In this document: positions 1 through 11,571 of the stretch, one piece after another | Position numbering within the stretch: position 1 is the first letter of the stretch | Layout: every line of letters starts with the position of its first letter | DNA from: Channallabes apus | Lineage: Eukaryota > Chordata > Actinopteri > Siluriformes > Clariidae | Direction: 5' to 3' | NCBI GenBank assembly: GCA_030522415.1 | Contig: CM060109.1 | Location: forward strand, 27,168,892-27,232,891 | DNA: 64,000 nucleotides | Translations under genes and position numbers: made by a program | Notes under the pieces: model-generated | The model's database searches: none | What the model saw: the letters and a program-made list of their open reading frames with translations, nothing else | Told to the model about the DNA's origin: nothing

Positions 1-229
1 ACATTTAAAAGGTATTTGTACAATTATTACTACACACTCTTTCCACTTTGTCATTAATACAATTGCACATCAAGACTGCACTGTATTCAATTTATTTTAT
101 GATTTTTTCTTTAAAAAAAAAACTCGTTCCTATGTTCTTGTGGCTTAGCCTTGCACTAATGACTTTGGTCTGAAAGCTCTATATAGTGTGCAATCACATC
201 TACAAATCTGGTCTAGTGTTACTGTTATC

Positions 230-295
230 ATTACTTGACCTCAATGTCTGGAATTTCCTACAGGATTGATAAAGTGTCTATCTATCTATTAGATG
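230..295 (+). repeat. LINE 3' tail remnant
   Basis: The stretch with ggattgataaagtgtc followed by repeated TCTA units resembles the 3' end of fish LINE2-like retrotransposons (GGATTAATAAAGT plus a short tandem tail). Only the tail is visible. This is recognition from memory of the family, not an alignment. Confidence 0.4.
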
Positions 296-505
296 GGGGG
301 AATCGATTCAGTGATGAATCGTTATTGTTTTATGGGCATTTTATAGGTTTATTGCTTAATTTTATTCAAAGTTATCCTACATTAAAATTGTAACATAACC
401 TGGATTAGGATATTTATAAAATCGTGATACGTAGAGAATCGCAGTTTTTAATCAAATCGACATCTGAGTATCGTGATAATATCGTATCAGAAAGTGACTG
501 GTGAT

Positions 506-506
<1 letters not shown>

Positions 507-554
<48 letters not shown>

Positions 555-556
555 AT
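507..556. repeat. (TATC)n microsatellite
   Basis: About 12 uninterrupted TATC units. Translation gives only low-complexity peptide, so no coding potential is assigned. Confidence 0.9.
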
Positions 557-577
557 AGAACAGCATCAGAACATATG

Positions 578-589
578 TATCAGAACAGC

Positions 590-667
<78 letters not shown>

Positions 668-680
668 GCTGTTCTGATAC
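578..680. repeat. 103-bp perfect palindrome with (TA)n core
   Basis: The left arm begins gtatcagaacagcat and the right arm ends atgctgttctgatac, its exact reverse complement. Everything between is alternating TA, so the whole block is self-complementary. A partial direct copy of the arm (agaacagcatcagaac) lies just to the left. It could form a cruciform and may be the remains of a MITE or a TA-repeat palindrome. Confidence 0.85.
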
Positions 681-779
681 AACATGAACTACTTTTAATT
701 GGAAATATTGACTTATAGTTGGTTAAACAGCCGCTTGTCATTTGTGAAGGTTTCAGTGGAGACACGGCTCTGTACACTT

Positions 780-1156
780 CCGCCAACAACCGAAAATAGC
801 GGCAGATTTGAAAACTGCCTGGCGGACGTTCGGTGGTGTTTGTGTGTTCACTGTATGTTTCAATATTCCGGACGTATGTAAGGTTCTGCTACACTTTAAC
901 AGAAATCATTATTAATATAATATGAAAAGTGTATCTTAATCGAAGTAACGTTTGTGAGCCATTATATTTAAAATAAAACAGTAAGCTATGTAGTTTTGTT
1001 TTGCTAGCAGAGCCGATGGTGCTAATTTAGCCGCTAACGCAACTGGCTTACTGGGAAGTTGTATTGGATATTGGTTAAGTTACTGAATAAGTTTCTGTTG
1101 CTATGTCTTTCTTTTCGTACTAGCTTTTCCGAGTGTCGTCAATCAGAATAGTTCAC
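780..1156 (+). promoter_or_regulatory. SKA3: SKA3 upstream/5' leader region
   Basis: GC-richer DNA directly upstream of the SKA3 start codon. TTTGAA at 807-812 is the core of the cell-cycle homology region (CHR) bound by MuvB/DREAM complexes, which control many G2/M kinetochore genes. A GC-rich ggcgga follows at 820-827. The transcription start is not resolved, and a 6-bp core alone is weak evidence. Confidence 0.35.
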
Positions 1157-4100
1157 ATGGATACGTCGACCCGCTTTTTCACCAAGTTGCGGAGTCTGGC
1201 TGTGCTCTTGGACACAGAGAGAGCCAACCTGGAACACACTGCGAGCCAAAACCTGGACCTGGATGATGGTACCTCATATCGGTTCTACTTTAGATGTTTT
1301 CTATAGACCTCAGGTCCTGGAGGAACTCCGTCCTAGACCTTCTAACACAGTCGAATTATTCAGATAATTGATTGACTTTCCTGAGTTGATATGAGTAAGC
1401 TAGAGCAGAAAATTCTCAGATGTTTATGACCGGGGTACTCCTGGAGTATGTTGATTGTAATGTCGTGACATGCATTTATTTATTGTACAATGTATGTTTT
1501 GTACAATGATTTGTTTAGATGATACCGAAAGCGGTGCAGTCAAAGCACTACATGAGCTCCATTCTGAAGTTCGACAAATCAAGGTAAGTAGCTAGTTAGA
1601 GTTTGGGATCCTCAGGATTCTGACTACATCTGTGACTGATATAAGGCAAACATTATTTGCAGAAACAAATCCAAAGCCAACTGGCATCTCAGGAAGATGG
1701 GAGTAATGAGCTGAGGAGCTTCATTAAAGCCTGCATGGTGCTGAAACAGCGGACCACGGAGGACATCGAACGGATTCAGAGGCACTATGAAAAATATGGC
1801 TACAAATCACACAAAGCTGTCCTGAAGCCAGGTGTGCATTTGACACATTGTAGCATTGTCAGTATAATGGCTGTGATCTTAACCATTTTAAGTAAAAGTC
1901 TTTTATCATTATCATTGTTCTTACATACCCCTTATATATGTATTTTCTCTTGTTTTCTAGAAGTGAATTGCAAAGGTGAGGCAGATGAAAGATCATCTGT
2001 AGATGATGAGCCAGAAGGTACTTTCTCTGAGGAGACAGCAGGAAATGAAAAGAGACCTGTTGAGGCTCCAGAGTTTGAGACACCTGAGAAGATGCCACTT
2101 CCAGCTGTTGACCAAATGCGCACTCCACAGCTCTCTGATTTCGGCCTGTCTGCACTTCACCTGCAAACGATGCTTGGCAATTCTCAAATGTCTCAATACA
2201 TAGCTCCTGTTCCAGCTCTCACGCCTCCACTGCTTATCTTGAAAATGCACGAATCCCAGCCAAAGACACCAAAGTGCTCTCTGAGTATGGATGAGGAGGC
2301 CCTGACCCCACGACTGGAAGACTTTGGAATCACAGAAAGCACAATGTGTTTTAATAATGATTTCACTATGGACCTGTTTCGCAAGAAACCACCAAAAGAC
2401 AGGCAGACTAACAGGTAGAGCTCATAAGAAGTCTCCTAAAGATTGTGCATATAGAATTCTAAGCAAATCATTGGTGAACACTGAATGACATTGGTGAAGG
2501 CTGATGTGTGTGGTGTTGTGTTTTTTTTTTTTTTTTAACAAGCACAACACGAGAGATTGCTCAGAGACCACCACACAGTCTGCCTATAGCCCCATCATGT
2601 GTCACTCTTGGGAGGCTTTCTAGTGGTAAAGAGTTAATCCCTTTGCTTTTCATCTTTTTGACATGATTTTCATGAGGAGGTGTTTTAGACATCATGTTTT
2701 AATTTGACGTAAAAGTACTTGCATTTTAAGAGAATGAAAAAACATTCACATGATGCAGTTTCGCCTGTCCGCTCTTAACTTTGAGCTTCAAATCAATTTG
2801 CTCCTCTTCTATTGATTAGACTATTATAAGGAAAGTAATATTCTAAATACAATGTTTTCATATTTTGCTAGTTTTCATCCTTGTGATTGTTTTTAGGCAT
2901 AATTAACAAATTGTGTAATTGTCCTATAATTATTCCTATTTTTGGTTGGACAGACAGTATGGAGTCACCAGAAGTACCTGTGTTTTCTACTCTGGATATA
3001 AAGATAAACAGACATCTCAGTCAGTCGTGTTCTCTGCGAGACGGAGTGTGTGATTCAGAGTCCCCCTCACGGCAGAGTGCTGCCAATACTACACCTGAAC
3101 TCCCTAAATTTGAGACACCTTATATCAGTAAGCTCATCAGTGCCAGAAAGGTGTGTGCCATTAATGACCTGACTTTGGATGACCTTGTTTGTGTTTATAT
3201 TTTTATATTAAGTGTTATAGAAATATATATCATACAGACAATAAATTGCCTGACCCCTGTATCTTTCAGGAAACTGAACAGAATGAAGAGAGGTGTTTCA
3301 ATGGCTCACTGAAGAGCACATCAAGCTATGCTGAAGGCCTATCTGTGAAAGTTTCATCTTATGAGATGCCACAAATGCCAGTCAGCCTCTCTCAGATGGA
3401 GGACACCACACCTGAAATGCCCAGATTGCAGTCATATTTTGGCAGCACCTTACCTTGTGTAAGTACATACCCAACTTTTTATGAGCTACTGCCTTAGCAT
3501 TATTGAAGTGTAAGATAAGGAGATTCTGATGTACCCCATGACTGGTTTCTGAAATTATGGTGTAAAGGTAGGAGCAGCTAATCAGTCAGCAGTGACTGAG
3601 CCTTCAGGTCCTCTGCAGCAGGCTGATGAACACACTCAGGATTGGTGTCTGACCACACCGCGTATCCGCATGGACTTTGATGTTGATCCATGTACACCTG
3701 AGATGCCAGATTTGAGCTCCATTACACAAGATATCATTAAAGTAAGCTTTTACCAAATAAATTGTTTACAAATCTAAAATTACTCTAAAATAGGTTTAAT
3801 GCAAATTGTTTTTTTTTTAACTAATCACGATGCAAAAAAAAAATATCTGAATCTTAAGATAACTGGATAATACTAAAATATTTTATATCATGTATGTAAT
3901 TAACCCTGGAGAACCCATGGGGTCATATTTGACCCAGACTTTTATTTCATCGTCATATTCAACCCACACACCAAAGTAAAGATTTCTTTTTGCATTACAA
4001 CCCAGTGTGCCCTATGTGAACCCATAACACTGACATTTAGTGGTAACTGACTGAATTAACCTGATTTTTTTCACATCAAACATGGCTACTACTGTTCTTT

Positions 4101-5264
4101 TTATTTGGTGATATAAAAGCTGATGCCAGTGTTTTTAGTTCCTGCCTTAGAACAAAATTTTATGTGCATAGTCTTTGATGAAAAGTTAAAATCAATAAAT
4201 ATATTTTGAAATGAGACTCTGGTCTTTCCTTACTAAGAAAGAACTCCTGACTTTATGTCATGAGTGAAAGTTACCGGTTGGTCAAACATACTGGATATCC
4301 CAAGGGGTCATATATGACCCATGTCATTACATGTAGTAGGAAAGGGTTAATTTTTAAAAAACACCTGTTTTAGGGTTCACTGGGTCTGTATCATCATTTC
4401 AGCCAAAGGAGATAAATTTCCTATTAGGATAAGGTGGTCTGGGTTTTCCAGGGTTAATTTTAAAAGTGTTCATGGCTACATTTATGCAGATTAACATATA
4501 GATAAGAAAATTTACATTGACTGAACTTGCCTATATTATGAACTATAATATATCTTATTCAATTTTGTAGCTTGTGGCTCAGGGTAATAATAAACAACCC
4601 ACCACTACAGCAGTACACACAAGCTCAAAGGCCAGATTGAATACACTGCCCCCTGGGAAGGAGAACAGGTAGGACTGTAAAATTTAGTAAACTTGCAACC
4701 TTGTGATCACTAGCTATTCTCCTTGATTTTATACACTTTAATTCAATTAAGAGAATGTACTTAATTTTTTTATCACTGGTCTGCCTGCTTAATTTTGTAA
4801 ATATATGTACACTAAGATGACCTACTTAACTCTCCTTCTGCTTGAACTGTCATGGCAGAACTCAAAGTGTTGCTCAAGTATCTGAAACAGAGTTTCATGG
4901 GCTGCCCTCTTACATGAAACAGATCCCCCTCATCAGTCTCAACCTGGCACTCAACAAAATCAGCCAGGTACTCGAGAAGCGGCGCACAGGTCAGTTTATA
5001 CACTCAGCCTTCCATTCACAATCTACCACTGCTATGGGCTATCAAGAACTATTAGTTTAAATCTATGGCAATGTATCAAATATTTTAAATACATCTTCTC
5101 TGCTAGATGGTGAGACAAACTCAGAAGAATTTTGTATGGAAGATCTGAGGACGGTACTGAACGTGGGACCTCAGGCTACCCTGTACATCCTGTGTCTTGT
5201 TGAGCTGAAAAGATTGGAAAACATGCACGGATTTGGAAGTTTTAGGATTGTAACCAAAACATAA
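1157..5264 (+). CDS. SKA3: SKA complex subunit 3 (10 coding exons)
   Basis: SKA3 is part of the SKA1/2/3 complex, which couples kinetochores to spindle microtubules and docks on Ndc80 when phosphorylated by Cdk1. Inferred exons: 1157-1268, 1519-1583, 1663-1831, 1961-2414, 2958-3150, 3270-3458, 3586-3741, 4571-4668, 4859-4989, 5107-5264. Phases agree and give 574 codons plus stop, longer than the roughly 412 residues of human SKA3. The N-terminal ~100 residues are helical and charged and fit the coiled-coil assembly domain. The middle is Ser/Pro-rich with at least nine Thr-Pro sites, many in TPELP, TPEMP or TPxLxDFG contexts. The start is the first ATG, followed by DTSTRFFTKLRSLA. Exon 5 could instead end at 3186 (same phase, 12 more residues), and the exon 7 acceptor at 3585 has a poor pyrimidine tract. 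Confidence 0.9.
3904..4453. mobile_element. piggyBac-type non-autonomous element
   Basis: A 550-bp block is flanked on both sides by TTAA (3900-3903 and 4454-4457), the piggyBac target. Terminal inverted repeats are CCCTGGAGAACCC and, at the other end, CCCTGGAAAACCC (12 of 13 match). Inside, gggtcatatttgaccc and ggggtcatatatgaccc form subterminal palindromes. No ORF is present. It sits in the SKA3 intron between exons 7 and 8. Confidence 0.85.
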
Positions 5265-5451
5265 AAATACTTTTACAGTTGCTAGGAAGTTCACACAGAT
5301 TTGGATTGTACTGGCAACATGTTTTGACACGTAAACAGAATCTGATGCAGAATTCTGATGTTTTTAATGACACCCCACTAAGCATTTTTCTTCTTCAATA
5401 CCAAATGTTGTAGTTATTACTGACACATACTATGTAGTTTATTATGCTAAT

Positions 5452-5457
5452 AATAAA
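5452..5457 (+). terminator. SKA3: SKA3 polyadenylation signal
   Basis: AATAAA lies 188 bp after the SKA3 stop codon, in AT-rich DNA. It is the first canonical hexamer downstream of the stop. Confidence 0.6.
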
Positions 5458-5520
5458 ATGTTTTATATCCAAATTTAATATCTATACATGTTTCACATCT
5501 GTTAACTTATATACTTCTTG

Positions 5521-5780
5521 GCCCCCCAAAAAAGGCTCACCCACCCTAATATTTGTTGGACTGCAGTTTGCTTTGATTAGGCCGTAGCATTGTTTCAATA
5601 AGCTTATGTAATGTATAACATTTATTTCACATTATTTTCTATCCAAAATATTGTATTAATGAAGGCAGTGTTGAATTGCTGTGTAAAACTTTTTCGTCAC
5701 ATCCCAGAGATTCTCAGTGGGGTTAATATCTGGACTCTGTGATGGCCAATTCATGTGTGAAAAATTTCTCATACAACAAT
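5521..5780. repeat. Tc1-like element remnant
   Basis: The segment with ctaatatttgttggactgc, aataagcttatg and ggggttaatatctggactctg closely resembles the left part of the longer Tc1 remnant at 25740-26640. The two are copies of one old family. No usable ORF remains. Confidence 0.55.
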
Positions 5781-6675
5781 TATTTTAGAAATGAATACAA
5801 AATAATTAAACTATTTATAGCAGTTCAACTACCAATCATAATGAGAACTGCAACCATGCAGGACAAGTGTAGAGTGCACTCAATCATCACTGATTTATTT
5901 TTTTTTAAATATTAGTAGTAGTATTTTTTTAATCCATTGCATCTGGGAAAGACTTCAATTATGTTTTAAATGCCTGTTGTCTATTTTTAATCTTGAGTAC
6001 CTTTGAAACACTACTCAAATTAGTAAAACCCTGAGTGTGTACTATCTGTCGGGCTTGAAAGGAGATTTTACAGACTGTTGCTCATTGAACCCAATGTGAG
6101 TTAAATGAACAAACCAGCTAATACTGCAGAGAGATTTGATCAACTGATTCATTAGATTCCTGAAATGTAACAAAGTTCAATGTACATAGAAGCCAGAAGC
6201 ATTGCAGTTTTTTCATTTCATGTGATGGTGGCCGCAGTCTGTGTTAACACAGCTACCTAAAATAAGAGCTATTTTTCTCCCCAACTACGCCTGCCAATGA
6301 TTTAGAAGCATAATACTGAGCCATGACTACAGCCAAAGGCCATTGAGACCAGGTGACAGTCTTGTATGTTCTGGAGTGCTTGGTTCTTTAGGTCTCAAAG
6401 TGGATTTTGCAGCAAAATATTTTTAAACGCAAATTTCATACCATGGTTATTGCCCAACTTTCTTTGTCCTTGTAACAGGGCCACTCTGGAATAGAGAACA
6501 TTTCATTGGAGCATTTTTAATTATGAAAGTTTTAGGGGAAGGTGGGTTTGCTGTCTAATTCCAAAGCAGTTACCTGTAATGAAGACACACTGATTTGATA
6601 AATGGTTACACAGGCATTTTGATATCACTTCCTGACTGGAATATACCCAAAATATGCACAAATTAACGAACAAGT

Positions 6676-6845
6676 AGGCGGCAGATGGCTTAGTGGTTAG
6701 CACTGGCACCTTGCATCTTCAGGGTCTGATTCATGCCTCTGTATTTCTCCCCCCCCTTCCCCATGTTCCCATCATGGGATAGGTTCCAGGCCCCCCACTG
6801 AGACCCTGTATACAGGATTAAGAGGTATGAGTAAATAATGAACCA
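6676..6845 (+). repeat. tRNA-derived SINE-like repeat
   Basis: The head has tRNA promoter-like boxes: tggcttagtggttagcac resembles box A and gggtctgattc resembles box B. The tail has gggataggttccaggcccccc and aggattaagaggtatgag, a 3' end widely shared by fish SINE/LINE2 repeats. It lies in the SKA3-SAP18 intergenic region. It is not a functional tRNA because no cloverleaf can be drawn. Confidence 0.55.
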
Positions 6846-7259
6846 GTAATAATACTCTAAAAGTCAAATAATAAATGCCATCAGACTTGTGTCTTTAGAC
6901 CAAATCAATAACATCAATCTGATGTGGAATTGTAAATTCATTAGTCAAAATTACTCCAAAGATTAATCTTAGCTGCTACATATTTTGCTGTATGAATGCC
7001 ATTTTGTGGCCTGTGAGTAAGAGGGCAAAATCATACCGCCTTAACTTTATAATGGGGATTTTAACAATCTATTAAGTCCAAGCAAACAGTTTTGTATGAA
7101 AAAAAAAAAAAAGATTTATTCAGCAAAACAATGTCCATGGTAGTAAATGAAGGTACTAACATCTTAAAAGTTGAGTAAATCAGGTACAAAAAAAAAAAAA
7201 AAAAAAAGAAGCATGTAAAAGAAAAACATGCAAAAACAAAAACCATGAGCTGCAGAAGA

Positions 7260-10200
7260 TCAGTATGGTCTCATGCGCCCTTGTATCGGAGGAGCGCGGT
7301 TTGGCGGCGTGATGGCTATGTCCAGGTAATCCCCGATCTGGAAGCGCTGAGACTGCAGGGTCATTGAATCATCTGCCCCCTTCCGACCCGACACTGTGTT
7401 ACCAATCTCCTTAACTCTACGGAGGGGAAGGAAAAAAACTAAACATGTATGAGATGATCAAGGACAGGTGATCACACATGTACGCTTTCATTTACAGTAG
7501 CAAATCATTTACCTGTACACCTGCCGTTTTGGGTCTGGGTATACAATGGCAAAGGCAAAATGTGTGCCTTTCTTTCGAGCCTCTGGATAAACCTCTTTCA
7601 CCAGACTGGTAAGTTCTTTAAGAGTGGCATCCATCCTGTCATATAAAAATAACATGTAGTGCCTGTTCAGACAGTATGGATTCAATTCAATTGGATATTC
7701 AATCACTGTTGCAAAAGCAGCATTACAGAATCACAAGAAAATTTAGGAAATAAATGAGTATGAGATTTTTGAGAAAATATGTATAAATCAAGATGCCCTG
7801 AGCTGTATGTTGGGGGGAAAAAATGTGGTGCTGTATCATTGTTTGAACTTGGATATATTTGGTATCATTTTGTTAAATCATTAACAATTAGTATTTTTGC
7901 ATAAATGTGAAATTAAACATACTGATTATTCAACTAGTTGGTTTACAAGCTGCTAAAAAAAAAAAAAATGTAGGGTACAAGGAACTTTTATCCTTTGCCT
8001 AATGTTACTGGTATTTCAGGAACAAAAAGTGACCTTGCATGCCTTCTTACTTGGGCCACTCATTGCTGCCACCCCTCCCCCATTGCAAACTCACAAACAG
8101 AAAATAAAACAATTAACCTGCACTTTACCTTTGAAAAGATTACCAACAGTGCATTGCCTCCGTAAGTATGTGCATGGACATGCGCGTGTATGCGCAAGAA
8201 GAAAGGAGGTAGGGGGCTACTGTGTAGGATGACTTACACACACTAATGGAAACACTGCTCTGTCGGGAAACTTTCCCTTAACAAGGAAAGTCTCGCATGT
8301 GCACACAAACTAACAAAATCACTGCTTTCTGACAGAGAGAGACTCGATCTTTAACAAGGAACCTCTCAAATGACACTTTTGCATTTTCGCGCACACACAG
8401 TCACAACGTTATAATAAACGCACGCACGAATGTTGACTATAAAGGAAACGCAAGCACACTTAGAAGGAGCATGAGACATTTACCCATAATCCCACCGCAT
8501 GCGAGAGATCACACAATGATTGGCAGACAAAGCGCATGCGTATTACTAGGGTTGGGTACCGAAAACCGGTGCCAATACGGCACCAGTACCTATAGAACCG
8601 GTATTAACATTATATACCGGACCGAAACAGAACGCGAATTAGGGCTGCACGATATATCGAAAAAATAGCGTTATCGCGATAATGGCATGCGCGATAACCA
8701 TATTGCAAGGAGTTGCGATAAATACTTTATTTGCCAAGCATTTGTGTGTCCAAATTTGACCAATCAGATGGGCCCTTACTAGGGTTGGGTACCGAACACC
8801 TGTGCCAAGACGGCACCGGTACCTATAGAACCGGTATGTACCGGACCGAAACAGAACGCAAATTTCGGTGCCTCTTAAATGCCTGAACTGTCGATTGAAA
8901 TATTTGTTCTCTAGATTCATATATTTTTGTAGATTAATAGTTTATTAGATTAAATTAAAGAAATTAAAAGCACAAATCATCCGGAAATGAGAGACCATCC
9001 GAGATGCGTGTGAATGCAGTAACTAACGTTACACTCGCTCTGACGGCAGCAGGCGGTCTACCGATAGCTTAGCATGCTAAATTAAACAACTCTCGTTAAA
9101 ATGCCTAAAACTAAACGGTCGAAAGTGTGGCTGTATTTCACAAGAAAGGATTCCGACACCGCGACGTGCAGAAAATGTTTCACAGCAGTTGCGTGTAAAG
9201 GGGGAAACACGTTAAATCTAATGAAACATTCGAGGGCAGACGGAATAAAGTTAAAAGCATACGGAGGCACCGTGTTTTCTTGTGGACAACAGCTGGCACT
9301 ATCAGTGTGGACGACCCCAGCCTCAGTCATACCAACTGTAGCAAAAAGGAGTCACCGATTATAATGACGACAGCAGCCTGTCCGCAGGTTAGTAGTAGGA
9401 TAATGTAACGTTAATAGCAAAATGCTAATCTTGCATTCATGCTAACAAATAGTCAAACGATTTGTAAAATACTAATGTAACATGGATTCTGTTTATAATT
9501 ATGGCTTTCCAGCTAGTACTACAACAGTGACCCCATTTACCATTGCAAAGAACGCTATGCATATCCTGTGCAGGGCAATAAGTCAGGAAAGGAGTCGTAT
9601 TTTGACAGAAAAGGCAAATATGGTGAAATTTCTGCAAAAGAATTGCTAAAATTTGAAGCTTACATATTCATATATACTTTAAACTTTTAATATATTGTTC
9701 AATTTTTTTAGCACAACATTTTTTGTTCAATAAAAATTCATTCTTGAGTCATCCACTACAATTTTGTGGCTTAAAAGTATCGGTTCAGGCACCGTTACCG
9801 TTTTCAAAGTATCGATAAGAAACCAAACGATACCCAACCCTACGTATTACTCATATCTATATCTTGCTCGTTTATTAAATTTTAATCTATTTTAAAACAT
9901 TTGCCCGTCTTGCAAAACGCTCACAGATCAAGGTACTCGCAATCCAAGGTTCTGCTGTATTGCTAGTATTTTTGAGTGGCTGGAACAGATTATCTGCATT
10001 TGCATTATTTCTTATGGAAAAATCTGTTTTGCAATACGTCTCATAAGCTTTAAAAACTCGCCTCCGGAACGTATTAAATTTGTATCCCGAGGTAGCACTT
10101 TATATTAAACTGACTTACAGGAAACAACGTAACTGATAAGCCAATATTCTTACACACTCACTATAAATATACTGCTGTGTCCTGTATAAGGGGTCGTGAG

Positions 10201-11178
10201 GGGCATGGAGTCTAAATCAGAGGACTTAGGGCACAAGGCGGGGCACCTGGACAAGGTGCCAATCCATCACAGGGCACGCACATACACACTCATATGCTCT
10301 TACACACACTACGGGCAATTTAGAAACGCTGATTGGCCTAATCTACATGTCTTTGGACTGTGGGAGAAAACCGGAGTATGCAGTGGAAAACCATCCAAGA
10401 ACGAGGAGAACATGCAAACCCCACGCAAATATGTGGCAATCAAACCACTCTCTACACTCTGGAGGTGTAAAGCGACAGTGCTAACCCCTACACCACCGTG
10501 ATACATGCATTAGTCTTACTGATATTTGGGTATTATAACTAATATCGATCATTAGATTGAAACAACGTCTTATCGAGCAGAACATAATGAGTTTTAGCGG
10601 ACGACTGTAAAAAAAAAGTGGCACATTTGGAGACGCTGCTCAAAGTAAATGTCGTCAGGAAGTAGGCTAGTTTGTGAATACAGAAGAACCAAGTGTTGCA
10701 TTACCATGTGTAAATCTGAAGCTCGCTCGATGGCACATTTCCTCGGGCAAACTCGTCCATTCGATGGTGTCTTCCGTTATTAGTCGTAAAAACTCGCAGC
10801 AGCAGCGGACATGTCTGCAACAACAACATAACACAAGCAAACAATCACACACTATAACTCTCTGATCACATGGATCGACAATCACTCCAATAGGGAAATC
10901 ATTTCGAAAATATTTAGCGATTTATAACCCTAAACCAAATATAAAATTACTCAGAGAAGTACATTATCGATGAGATCAGTAACACTCCAATACACTTCCC
11001 GAGGCGAGTGCTTGTGTTCGCGCGTTAGCCGACATTGCTACAAGCCCTTGTCGAGCATGTCCCGCTAACAAGCTAATTAAAAATCCGAAGTATTTCCTCA
11101 TATTACCTTTTCTCTATCAACAGGCTTCTCTGGTTCCTTCTTGATCTCCTCTTGTGTTACTCTGGACTCCACAGCCAT
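7260..11178 (-). CDS. SAP18: Sin3A-associated protein SAP18 (4 coding exons)
   Basis: SAP18 is a small ubiquitin-fold protein of the Sin3/HDAC co-repressor and of the splicing-linked ASAP/PSAP complexes with RNPS1. Minus-strand exons in transcript order: 11178-11107 (24 codons from the ATG), 10814-10705, 7635-7513 and 7416-7260. Phases 0, 2 and 2 join cleanly to 153 codons plus stop, the length of human SAP18. Visible family landmarks are the CPLLLRVFTTNNGRHHRMDE block in exon 2, MDATLKELTSLVKEVYPEAR in exon 3, and DSMTLQSQRFQIGDYLDIAI followed by an RMRPY C-terminus in exon 4. All introns are GT-AG. Intron 2 (7636-10704) carries nested repeats. The gene is transcribed divergently from the neighbouring THAP gene. 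Confidence 0.96.
8547..9842. mobile_element. hAT element with perfect 8-bp target duplication
   Basis: Inverted termini TAGGGTTGGGTACCG and TAGGGTTGGGTATCG are bordered by the identical 8-mer cgtattac at 8539-8546 and 9843-9850, a hAT signature. The first ~95 bp recur at 8780-8870. Between the copies, from 8640, is tagggctgcacgatatatcg, which resembles the end of another hAT family, so the left part is a nested or rearranged composite. A BED-finger fragment lies at 9101-9363. It sits in SAP18 intron 2. Confidence 0.85.
9101..9363 (+). pseudogene. BED zinc finger fragment of a hAT transposase
   Basis: An 87-codon ORF begins MPKTKRSKVWLYF and continues with a C-x2-C pair (TCRKCFTAV) and NLMKHSRAD, the pattern of the N-terminal DNA-binding BED finger of hAT transposases. 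The dimerisation and catalytic parts are absent. It lies wholly within the hAT element, so it is a relic and not a host gene. Confidence 0.75.
9900..10110 (-). repeat. MITE-like repeat (host of the hAT insertion)
   Basis: On the minus strand this reads ggatacaaatttaat, ccataagaaataatg and ccttggattgcgagtac, matching the repeat at 25455-25570. Similar G/C-punctuated sequence continues left of the hAT (about 8150-8546). The hAT probably inserted into one larger copy spanning roughly 8000-10110. Its outer ends are not resolved. Confidence 0.5.
10176..10505 (-). repeat. Teleost SINE/LINE2-tail-type repeat, reverse orientation
   Basis: In reverse it carries the recognisable string of fish interspersed repeats: a cysteine-free non-coding head, cctccggttttctcccacag-like sequence near 10360, and ccctgtgatggattggcacc near 10255. 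Related copies are at 30125-30355, 42820-43060 and 63830-63973. No ORF is real here. Confidence 0.6.
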
Positions 11179-11571
11179 ATTGAGCTTCTTTCGTCTACAA
11201 AATGAAAAAAACTTTAATGGCGTCCAAGCTTGATATCTTCACCGCTGAGCACGGGGCGCTTGATGATGACATCACAGAGATGAACGGCTTCTGACCAATC
11301 AGCGTTCAGCAGATGACCGCGATCTCTGACGTCCGCAGTATGTGCGCGTTACTATGGCTGCGTTTGAAACGGATGCCTAGTGGACATGTAGTGCACTACA
11401 ACTCAGACGGAAGAAAACGTTCACTCCGTACTGTATGTAGTGCACTATGTAGAGAATAAGGGGATGTTAGACATTTCGCCCACAGTGGTACCCCTACCGA
11501 CATTTTGGGAGTCAGAATATAAATATTCCGACTGCAAGCATAGATGTTTTGGTGTTTTTGCTCGGGTTAAT
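11179..11571. promoter_or_regulatory. Divergent SAP18 / THAP-gene promoter
   Basis: Only 393 bp separate the SAP18 ATG (minus) and the THAP-gene ATG (plus). The stretch holds a CCAAT box (11295-11299) flanked by CRE-like TGACATCA (11267-11274) and TGACGTCC (11327-11334), and there is no TATA box. A repeat with tgtagtgcactac/tagtgcactatgtag units (about 11385-11450) occupies the THAP side. Confidence 0.5.

Noticed and set aside
473..718. Open frames of poly-Tyr/Ile across the TATC and TA repeats
   Set aside because: Pure microsatellite translation with no domain or splice context.
3151..3186. Twelve extra codons at the end of SKA3 exon 5 (donor at 3187)
   Set aside because: Frame-compatible, but the donor ctt|gtttgt is weaker than aaag|gtgtgt at 3150; kept as an alternative only.
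6690..6760. tRNA gene suggested by box A and box B-like words
   Set aside because: No cloverleaf or anticodon arm can be drawn; the tail identifies a SINE-like repeat.
9101..9363. Independent BED-finger host gene
   Set aside because: Lies inside a hAT element with intact ends and target duplication and has no further domains.
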